DNA from: Chytridium lagenaria
Taxonomy: Eukaryota > Chytridiomycota > Chytridiomycetes > Chytridiales > Chytridiaceae
Length of the DNA: 16,180 nucleotides
Assembly (NCBI GenBank): GCA_025449115.1
Contig: JAHLKC010000307.1
Coordinates: forward strand, 1-16,180
Reading direction: 5' to 3'
The position numbers and the translations under genes were made by a program. This document shows positions 8,685 to 16,180 of this stretch, one piece after another; the stretch's first letter is position 1, and each line of letters starts with the position of its first letter. The notes under the pieces were generated by a model that saw only the letters and a list, made by a program, of their open reading frames with translations, was not told the DNA's origin and searched no databases.

Positions 8685-11612
8685 TTAGTGAACTATCTTC
8701 AACATATACGAGGCAATATGGGTTCGTATTAGACCCGCTCGTATCCCCAAAATCTCACTCTGGTGATTTTCGACCACAGACACAACAGAATCATTATACT
8801 TCAACCATCGTTCTCCCTTCCCCTCCTCTCCGTAATCCCTCAAATATATCCAATAATGACCATACTGAGCTTCGCCTTGGTGAAACAGAACAGCATGGAG
8901 CACGTAAGGCTTGTTTTGGAATGGCTCATAAAGTCGATCAAGTTGATCCGTGATAGCTGATATCTGCGCATCAAGTTGTTTGACGGCTTCTTCACGCTCT
9001 GATACCATCTCGGTGAGGTAAAAGACGGATTCGTAGAAGGCCGGATTTTCGTCCTCGTTTTCTTGAAGTGAATTTAACGCGTCCTGCAACACCGTCGACG
9101 AAATGTCGTCGCGATGAGATTGTAGAGCGCCTAGCTCTTTTATTAAGGCTTTTTCTTCACGTCGCTTCTCTTCGATAGCGGCCTCGTTGTCCACAAGATA
9201 CCGGTCCAGAAAGATTCGTTCGTGAATCTTCATGAACATGTTGGATTTAAATGTCGAATGCATCTCGACGCTATATTGTACTCGCTTAAATATGTTGATA
9301 AGCAAAATGTGAACCATGGAGAAGTAAAGAAGTAAAGAAAAGTTATAAAAACACCTACCTTAAGAGTAACGGACAGAATGGGAGGCGCGTTGGAAATCGA
9401 CAATGTTCGCAGGGCTTGCCTTCCATCGTATTCCACTAAAGAGCCTTGGAACGCACTATCTAGAGCTGCATACAGATCAGGATAAATATCTACTATCAAA
9501 GACGAGAATTCTTCTTCCTTGACAGCGTGGCTAGAAGCTTTATCTTGAGAATCTGAAGAGCTCAACACTTGGCGAGTGGTACCATAAAACAATCTTAAAA
9601 ATAATATGTCATTCTCGTCTCCTCTAATTGCTTTAGAAGAATGTTCGGATAAATCACCTTTTTATAAGTATCTTTTCCTCTTCAACCGCTCTCATAAAGA
9701 AAGCCGATTCCAGCAAACTCAAAATGTGATCCATGCATTCATTAACATCCTGTTGCACTCCAAACTGAAGTTCCTCTGTTGACGATTTTAAGACCATCTC
9801 GACAAGCTCGACAGGAGGCGTCACCGCTGCGGTCGCTCTCTCCTTCATCGTGCTAAGAAGGCCCGAAAACAGTTGCATAAACTTTGCTGTCCCGAATTAT
9901 TAGAATTTAATAGATCATTAAAGTCCTACCATGAGTGACAATTGTTCCGTCTTTAGTGACGTCGATTTCGTCACCTTCGAGCAAAGGTGCGACCTCGCAA
10001 ATTCGATTCCGTAACAAAGGATCGAGTAATATAGCTGTAGAAGAGAGTTGAGGTAGCACGTATTGCCCACATTATTAAGCCCGCATGGAAGCCTATATAA
10101 TGCTTTAATAACTTTGCAAAAACCATTTTCTTACTTTTCTCCGTCTTCCACCATAATCACGTCCATCAAGTCTGTGTTCGTCGGCATTACACCTTCATCC
10201 AAAAATTGCTTCAACGCGCCACTGTTCCGCGCCTCAGCAATAGTCCTTAAAGCCTCCCGATACAAATCAACATCCATAGGGTTTTCTGCATACTACCAAA
10301 ATGTAAGCATTCTAGGTTCACTATCAAGGGAAAAGATCTAACTTACCGTGGTTTGATACATAAGAATTAGAACGTCATCAGAGACAACGTCATCTTTCGA
10401 CAGTTTAAATACTCTATATGCCTTTTCTAAGCTCGGATCCACGAGCTGGTAAGGCTGCTTTGACATTTCTATGGCCCACAACTCTTGAAGGACGGAACTA
10501 TTTTTCTTGTCAGCAACAGCTGCAAGGGCATTCTACTGAATGCATTAGTATATTACCATAGATATGACAAAACGTGGCAAAAGAAGGGAAAACTGTTTAT
10601 TAAGTATAGCAAAACTGGATAACAATTAAGACTCACCAAATACTCCGCTCTATTCGCAAAATCTTCTTTCACTTGTGTATGGAAGCATTCAGCTACTAAT
10701 TTCTCAGGTGTATTATGCATGCATCCTAACTTCAGCGTGTTCTCCAATTCTTGCGCAACACCCTGAAATGACGAAGCTGCGAAATCAAGCTTATCATATC
10801 CAAACATGAAAGCTATGTGCTGAGGTGCCTCCACAAACTCCATGGTATCAGGTTTCAAATTCACCTTATTCTTTTTCCTTAGCTCTACATTCCGAAAAGA
10901 CATCTCCTCCAAGGCCAAACGCAACTTTCGTTCCCTGACAGCCGCATCTTCAGGAACAGGGATAAAGTGTCATCAGCTTGCGAATAATGAAATCCGAGCA
11001 TGAACATAATGAGGTTCACGTTCGGGCCTGTACCGACATGAGCGGCGAATTTAGCATTGCTCGCCTTGATGTGACGCTCGGATCCGGACAAGAGACCGTT
11101 CGCGTAGGCCATGAGATTTCAAGGGCGTTTATGCGGCTTGAATCGGTCTTGCCTGCCATGAGAGAAAGGAGAGTTTGATTGGGTAGACTGGCAAGGTCGA
11201 CGGCCATTGGAAGCGAGGACGAGCAGGCGCAGCAGGTTAAGGTGTAGGTGTTTGTGTGGCCGGTGTGGGTATAATGTGGATATGATGGTGTCCTAGAGTA
11301 TGGCTGCATAAAGGAGGCAGGCCACGTATAGGTTCTTTTGTTATGGTATCTGGACCAAAGCGGATGTGTGTAAAACAACGCTGGCACATGAAGGACCTTC
11401 GGTGGAAGGCGCTGGAGGGACTCGGAGTGACCCATGAATGGCATTTGCAGTCCCAGTTGCTGGGAAGATATGCTAAGGATAAACGTGCTAATAGCGCGAT
11501 AGCGAGAAATCCCTGCTTTGGTCTCGCATCCAAAGTGGAGTTGAAGGAGGTTTGCACTGTCGTCAATGTCATCAGTAATGAGCTGGGAGAGTCCAAACTT
11601 TGGGTGTGACAC
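8685..11612 (-). CDS. UBP2: Ubiquitin-specific protease, Ubp2/USP25-28 type
   Basis: A peptidase C19 deubiquitinase, at least eight exons and about 840 residues. The Cys box is GLNNVGNTCYLNSLLQ at about 10080-10030. It is followed by VTPPVELVEMV, FGVQQDVNECMDHIL, LFYGTTRQVL, VEYDGRQALRTLSIS, then a helical insertion, and the His box HAVLFHQGEAQYGHYWIYL with KYNDS after it. So the catalytic Cys, His and Asn/Asp are all present. Upstream, ALRTIAEARNSGALKQFL and SGSERHIKASNAKF match the pre-catalytic region of fungal Ubp2-like proteins. Yeast Ubp2 trims K63 ubiquitin chains and opposes Rsp5; the same role here is inference. The N-terminus is unclear: a Cys/His-rich stretch (WDCKCH...FMCQRCFTHIRFG) near 11455-11345 is in another frame, and no in-frame ATG begins the gene. 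Frame breaks occur near 10020, 10966 and 11118. The C-terminal end, ASYMLKIVH, is acceptable but diverged. Confidence 0.85.
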
Positions 11613-13080
11613 TGATCATTTTTGTGACAATTGCATTTCGATGGAGTCAATCCCAGACAACGCTGTCGCGGTGCGCTGGACGACGCCGACTTTGACACTT
11701 ACTCAGACTATGACCTCATACGGCTACACGAGGAGCTACTTAAGAGGAATTCACTACTGGAGGCAGAGAACAGGCTATTTGAGTCTTACCTTAACAGAGT
11801 TAACCCACATGCCCTTCGGAGTGATCACGATCAAGCACTTCTCGATGGACAGAAGGAGGGGCAAGTGACGGGAGACGGGGAGAAGAGGGACGGTCGAAGA
11901 GAAGAGAGGAAGAGGAAGAAGGGGGAGAAGGCCAAGGAGGTCGACAAACCTATCCTTTTGACGGCACAGCAAAAGTCAGAGATAGCGACAAGAGAGCTCG
12001 AGGAGTTGAGAGACGAGATTGAGCGTCAAAAGGAGGAATGGGGGAAAATCTGGACAATTACAAGGTGTGGATTGCGTTTTTTTTTTAAAGGCTCCGTTTC
12101 GGCGCTTTCTTATGTGGGAATGATGCTGATCATTACCCTCGTTCAATTTGACGATATGAAGGCCGAGATTGAGGAGGTTGAGATTCGGGTCTCTGAGGTC
12201 AAGAAGGCCTTATATGATTCCGAAGAGATATTGTCCAGCAAGCGGTTAACAGCAGAACGAGTAAAATTATTGCCGAGCGAGTGCTTCGTTACTTTGAAGA
12301 CAAGATTCGTTCTAAGGTAGTGATGGCCCTACAACTCCAACACTTCACGCATCATTTTAACAGTTTGATGCCAGGACGCCGTTATTGAGAAAGTCCGTTT
12401 AAAAAACGCGACCCTTAAAGCCCAAAAAAACAAACTCCACCTCCAACTCAAACAAAAAAGGAGATGGGTGAAGTCCTCCACGCGATTGATTTCGACCAAC
12501 TCCAAATCGAGAACAAGCAATACCTCGCTAAAATCGAGGAACGCAATGCTGAGCTCCTGAAACTTAAAATGACGGCCGGAAAGACGGTGCAGATTCTTAA
12601 CTTCTACAAGAAAAAGTTACAAAACCTGACGGAGGAATCGCTGAAGTTGAAATCCGAAATCGATCAGAGATTAGAGCTGCTGTCAAAGTTAAAAACAGAG
12701 TCGTCAATTGTGGATGAGGAGACGCGGAAAGCGGAGAAGTTGAACACCAAGTTAAGGGATCAAGCTGACGAGCTAAGAGTGCCGCACGTAAGAAAATGCA
12801 ACGCGGCATATGAGTGAATCGACTAATCCATCCTTCACAGGTAATGGACTACGTGAACCTCAAAGCCCAACAATACGAACTCGTCAAAAAACTTCGAAGC
12901 TGGGAGAGAAAAGTAGAAATCGCAGCTATGCAAGCCCACAGGTTCGTCCTTAACTTATTCTAAATATATTGAGTATCACACTACAGGGTGAAGAAGATTT
13001 GGCACCAAATGCAAGAGACCCAAGAAGCTCCGCTACGCCGGCAGTATTTGCAAGCGCAGAATAACCCTTTACAGGCCTGA
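11578..13080 (+). CDS. CCDC113: CCDC113 (FAP263-type axonemal protein)
   Basis: A highly charged coiled-coil protein. The diagnostic block is MGEVLHAIDFDQLQIENKQY, followed by EERNAELLKLKMTAGKTVQI, TRKAEKLNTKLRDQADELRV and LRSWERKVEIAAMQAHR, all collinear with human CCDC113 as I remember it. The N-terminal motif DLIRLHEELLKRNSLLEAEN also fits. In algae and animals it forms a complex with CCDC96 at the base of radial spoke 3/N-DRC and tunes ciliary beating. The last two introns (12790-12840 and about 12942-12986) are clean. The start is uncertain. An ATG at 11578 works with a 55-nt intron ending CCCAG near 11658. An ATG at 11641 gives a similar protein only with a one-base frame change. Three further frame breaks (about 12044, 12241, 12457) sit at or near base runs. 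The stop is the TGA at 13078. Confidence 0.92.
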
Positions 13081-13861
13081 AAGGAGGTCCTCGTCATCCG
13101 AGTCGTCCATCCTCCGGCGACTGATCTGTGGTATGTGCGTGGTTAAAGAATGTATATAATGTAATAAAAACCAGTCGAAGTCTATATCTATACTACAAAA
13201 GGAGATTACCTTGACTTTTGACTCCGTCTTGCCATCGTTTATCTGTTCCAGGAGATCAATCAACATTTTTTCGTTTACCTTGCCCCTAATCTGACCAGTT
13301 TGGGCCTTCGTTTATTTACATAAGTATGTTGATAAATCAAGATATATGCATACCATCCGGATTAGCAAATCTTCTACGCCTCTCGCCTTCTCAGGCTTGA
13401 CAATAGAAATTCTAGCCACTACATCGGAACGAATGAGACCACACACTCGCTTAAAACATGACGGAATACTCACAGCGTTCTCTAGCCTCATTGTCCAGTA
13501 CTTGAGTCATCTGCAACAACTGTAAACTGCATGCACAAAAACAAAGCAACCGAACAGATGAAAATCCGCTTCATACCATTGCCCTTCGCATCTCCTCCAT
13601 TTGCCTACCACCCAACATGTTAAGAGACTTACAAAAACAAAAGCACTTACGCTCTCTTTTCGTCGTCGTCCTTCCCTCCACCAACACCCCCGGCTGCACC
13701 AGGCATCCCGCCTGGAAACGCCGCCATACCACCCCCACCCGGCTCACCACCCTGAAAACTTCATCAGCCATCCTTCTTTAAACAGTTTTTCTCACCCCAC
13801 TCGCTCCTCTCATCTGTGCCATTCTCTTGGCCCTGATCGCTTGCAACTCATCATCCTCCAT
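13069..13861 (-). CDS. PDCD5: PDCD5 (programmed cell death protein 5/TFAR19 family)
   Basis: Seven exons read cleanly to about 148 residues. The start MEDDELQAIRAKRMAQMRG matches human MADEELEALRRQRLAEL. The core EMRRAM-(intron)-MTQVLDNEARERLARISIVKPEKA, then EDLLIRMAQTGQIRGKV and a tail SRRRMDDSDDED, follow the family order exactly. PDCD5 is a small DNA-binding-like three-helix-bundle protein; in animals it binds the TRiC/CCT chaperonin and affects tubulin folding and apoptosis. What is odd is a Gly/Pro/Met-rich linker of about 30 residues (GGEPGGGGMAAFPGGMPGAA) encoded by exon 2 between the N-terminal helix and the core, longer than the human linker. The 3' end overlaps the CCDC113 coding region by 12 bp in antisense. 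The ATG is at 13861; the MARCH5-like gene starts 43 bp away on the other strand. Confidence 0.95.
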
Positions 13862-13904
13862 TTCGAAAAACTAAGAGCTTGAATTTGTCTAAATCATCTG
13901 ACGC
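13862..13904. promoter_or_regulatory. 43-bp divergent spacer between PDCD5 and MARCH5-like start codons
   Basis: Only 43 bases separate the two divergent ATG codons, so both genes must share a promoter region and their 5' UTRs are very short or overlap. The spacer is AT-rich; no clear TATA box or other element is visible. Confidence 0.5.
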
Positions 13905-15277
13905 ATGGGCGATGACGGGATTCGGTGTTGGATTTGCTTTGAGGATGAAAAGAAAGGATCCGGGATGCGATGGGTATCGCCTTGCAAGTGTAAGAGCTCG
14001 TTGAAGGTGAGGGGCGTTGTTTAAGTTAGCTTTCGGAGGGGTTATTTAGTTGGGAAAAGATGCATGGCTGACTGTTGTTTTTTGGGGTGGTTTAGTACGT
14101 TCATGAAGCATGTCTCCTGAAATGGTGAGTAGATAATGATCACTTTTGCTTTGTATTGTTTATCAAATATTTACACAGTGGTTTAGGATTGCGGAGAAGG
14201 AAGGAGTGTCAAATGAAGTCAAGTGTCCAGCATGTAAGCTGCACCACCCCATCTCCACACATCTCACCTAGCTCCCTAGGCGCATATCCTTACAGAATCG
14301 AAGAGTTGGTTCAAATCTTTCATGGTCGTTATTTGTTAAACTTCCATCTTCAGGACCAAAGATCTCGTTTTATCCACCCTCACATTCATTGACAAGGTGA
14401 TCTCACTCATTTGTTGGATACTTTGATCGACAGAGTTTACAAAAAACCGTTCCATACTTCGCTCTCGCAGGCGTTTCCACAGCAATTTACGTCGTATCCA
14501 CTACTTACGGAGGTAATTATATGACAGGTATCTTATATATATATATTAAACTCTTCGCAGCATATGCCCTTGTCACAATGTGCGGCATTGAAGAAGGCGA
14601 ACGAATCCTCTCTGAAAATTGGGGTTGGCGAACATGGGTAGGCCATTAAAGCATCCCTTAACTCAAACAATATTTCAGGTGGGCCTCCCACTCATTCCCA
14701 TCGGCCTAATCTCATCAAGACTAAGGAGAGCAGGCTCCCTTCTCCCCCTCATGCCCTTTGTCATCCTTGGCGGTGACCAAATCAGACTCACATTGGCCCC
14801 CTTCACCCGCAATGACGATTTGCTTGCTTCCTTGGGCAAGGTAAGCCGTTCCAGTTACAATCGTATATTGACGAAGGTCAGATTTGCATATAACGGTGCT
14901 TGGGACTATAATAGAAACATTAAGTCATGCAACCACATCCCAACCCGCTGACCCAACTCCCGACGACGACGACGAGAATGACACTCTTTTTGTTGGACCA
15001 CGGCAAGGCCAAAGTCTCATTCTCGGATCACTTTTGCTTCCAGGTAATGACTTCTTATTAATCCTCATATGACGCTTTTCAGCTGTGTCGTCGTTCATAG
15101 GCAAACATTTTTGGATATTTTTCTTTCATACGGACACGCATTCCGGATGTATTTCATCAAAACGTGCTAGGAGGATTCGCGTTTGTCCTAATGAAGGATA
15201 TCGCGAGGTACGTGTATAAGCACCGCAAGAAGGCAAATCGGAGAACGCGGACAATCAAGAATTATATACCAGAGTGA
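13905..15277 (+). CDS. MARCHF5: MARCH5-like RING-variant membrane E3 ubiquitin ligase
   Basis: The N-terminus carries a complete C4HC3 RINGv: CWIC at residues 8-11, SPCKCKSS, YVHEACLLKWIAEKEG and KCPAC, spread over four exons. Then comes YRIEE and a membrane part with hydrophobic segments (YFALAGVSTAIYVVSTTYGA; VGLPLIPIGLI; ILGSLLLPAVSSFIGK; VLGGFAFVLMKDIARYVYKH). The order matches human MARCH5/MITOL, an outer mitochondrial membrane ligase that controls fission proteins and protein quality; the same location is inferred here. The Cys codon of CPAC is split by an intron ending CCCTAG before GCGCAT. Frame is not continuous at about 14306, across the intron near 14839-14930, and at a T5 run at 15108-15112. 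The stop is the TGA at 15275. The PDCD5 start lies 43 bp upstream in the opposite direction. Confidence 0.88.
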
Positions 15278-15475
15278 TCTTAGTCTTTTTAAACATTTTT
15301 TTGCCGCATTGACGGAATGAACAAGCCAAGTTGCATTTATATATATGTACAGTCGGATTTTATTGTTATTTTTTTTTTTTTCGAATTTTCGACTAGCATT
15401 TCAGCAGGGTATATATACGAATACATCGTCCTCTTCCAAATAAAGATTATTTTCTTTGGTAAGTAACGTTATGCT
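15278..15475. other. Convergent 3' spacer between MARCH5-like gene and RPB9
   Basis: About 200 bases of AT-rich sequence between two stop codons facing each other. It contains TATATATATGTAC and a T12-13 run near 15369. No ORF, RNA gene or strong hairpin was seen. It probably carries both polyadenylation regions. Confidence 0.6.
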
Positions 15476-15961
15476 CTACGCAGCCGAACTCATGTCCACC
15501 GTCCACCGGTTCCCGCAGCCCTTTGTACAGCAAACATAGAAAAGCTAACCAGAATGAAGACTTAGATGAGGTATAAAGAGCACAACACCAATTCAGAAGG
15601 AGGGCTAGTTCACCTGCATGCTTGCATCTCGTCCTTTTGCTCGACTCTGGTAAAATAACACATCATTCAACGAACACCTGTTGCAAGTTTTCGACTTTAT
15701 CCTTGGATACGTGGGATCCGCTGGAAGGTCTGCCTGTGCCATGGAGTGGTCGCTGACACAACGTTAGCAATGATCGAGTGAAATGAGGGGCTACATGATA
15801 GCTTGTTGAATAGTGTTTTTGTAGACGCAATTGTCTTGAGCATCTTGAACGTTTTCTTGGTGCTCGCAGTTACGACAGGCTAGGAGAAGGGTGATATTGC
15901 TGCGGTCTTCGCGGGGATACAGCATGTTGTTGCAGTCTGGACAGTACTTAAAGGAGGCCAT
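15476..15961 (-). CDS. RPB9: RPB9, RNA polymerase II zinc-ribbon subunit
   Basis: Three exons (15961-15795, 15752-15614, 15544-15476) encode 124 residues, one short of the human 125. The N-terminal ribbon is CPDCNNMLYPRED...LLACRNCEHQ, the linker DPTYPRIKSK, and the C-terminal ribbon CNRC...FYQSRAKGRDASM-(intron)-FYVCCTKGCGNRW. All eight zinc cysteines are present. RPB9 is a core Pol II subunit acting in start-site choice, elongation and proofreading together with TFIIS. The first intron (15751-15796) has a perfect GCTAAC branch site and GTGTCAG acceptor; splicing AT to C gives TIQQAIIDHSMAQADLPADP, aligned with the human linker. The ATG at 15961 is used because homology starts there. Confidence 0.95.
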
Positions 15962-16100
15962 CTCAATGTTTTTCTTCAAATTGTTGGTCGTTTCAAATTT
16001 GTACTTTCTTCACAACTTAAGGAAGGACTCAGGCAGTCTTTGGACCAGATATCTCTGCGCAGACGTCGTCGTAGAATGCCTAAATCCACGACATCTTAGG

Positions 16101-16180
16101 ATGTCTATCGCTTATGCTTCCAAGGATTGGTGGAGAGGAGGAAAGAGAGCAGCTGAGGCTGTAAAGAGCCTCCCTCAGTT
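16101..16180 (+). CDS. Start of an unidentified protein (partial)
   Basis: From an ATG at 16101 a plus-strand frame stays open to the window edge: MSIAYASKDWWRGGKRAAEA and a few more residues. It faces away from RPB9, with 139 bp between the two ATG codons, the same divergent arrangement as PDCD5 and the MARCH5-like gene. The frame is also open upstream of this ATG, so the true start is not certain. I do not recognise it. The basic, Ala-rich start could be a targeting peptide, but 26 codons are too few to judge. Confidence 0.35.
   Translation, partial: MSIAYASKDWWRGGKRAAEAVKSLPQ

Noticed and set aside
8549..8953. 134-residue plus-strand ORF
   Set aside because: It runs antisense to the USP C-terminal exon, whose GHYWIYL and KYNDS motifs are clear; no recognisable content of its own.
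10030..10066. Intron GTGGGC...CTACAG inside the USP
   Set aside because: The acceptor looks good (pyrimidine run, CTCAAC branch), but splicing would remove the catalytic NTCYLNSLLQ motif, which is too conserved to be intronic.
12060..12160. Hydrophobic stretch in the CCDC113 reading frame (possible membrane segment)
   Set aside because: It is the translation of an intron with a GTGTGG donor and a T-run; removing it restores the coiled coil with the family length.
14520..14555. TA-repeat as a possible microsatellite or promoter
   Set aside because: It lies within a short intron of the MARCH5-like gene and is only a few units long.
15725..15790. RPB9 read through HSIIANV with a 26-nt intron before ADLPADP
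   Set aside because: It resembled human TQIIADV, but needs an implausibly short intron and an extra base. The 44-nt intron 15751-15796 with a GCTAAC branch site gives the correct linker with no base change.
1..16180. tRNA, rRNA, CRISPR arrays, transposon ends
   Set aside because: No cloverleaf, conserved rRNA text, regular spaced repeats or terminal repeats with flanking duplications were seen by eye.

Overview
The window is nuclear DNA from a zoosporic (flagellated) fungus, most likely a chytrid-like lineage. Three things point there. Genes are split by many short GT-AG introns of about 37-90 nt with CTAAC/CTGAC-type branch sites. Fungal-type genes (a Ubp2-like ubiquitin protease and an Sld3-like replication protein) sit beside two proteins of motile cilia (CCDC39 and CCDC113). 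Intergenic gaps are very short. The lineage is inferred from gene content, not from a search.

Layout, left to right. (1) 2-127 (+): 3' end of a PTRHD1-like gene. (2) 135-2060 (-): a six-exon gene that looks like an Sld3/treslin-type replication initiation protein. (3) 2083-3384 (-): a nine-exon NSE1 gene (SMC5/6 complex, RING). (4) 3385-4018: no gene I can defend. (5) 4019-7899 (-): CCDC39, about 19 exons. (6) about 7935-8413 (-): fragments of an EEP-type nuclease, probably a relic. (7) 8685 to about 11612 (-): a Ubp2/USP25-28-type deubiquitinase. (8) 11578-13080 (+): CCDC113. (9) 13069-13861 (-): PDCD5, overlapping the 3' end of CCDC113 by 12 bp. (10) 13905-15277 (+): a MARCH5-like membrane RING ligase. 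(11) 15476-15961 (-): RPB9. (12) 16101 to the edge (+): start of an unidentified reading frame.

The genes do not form one pathway. Three themes recur: ciliary axoneme (CCDC39, CCDC113), ubiquitin system (the USP, the MARCH5-like ligase and the NSE1 RING), and chromosome maintenance or transcription (NSE1, Sld3-like, RPB9). I found no CRISPR array, tRNA, rRNA or recognisable transposon.

The main caution is sequence quality. In the USP, CCDC113, the MARCH5-like gene and one CCDC39 junction, strong homology switches frame without a usable intron. Most of these places are at short homopolymers and most need one extra base. This looks like assembly indels rather than true gene death. PDCD5, RPB9, NSE1 and almost all of CCDC39 read through cleanly. 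I see no clear evidence of a new biological system here.
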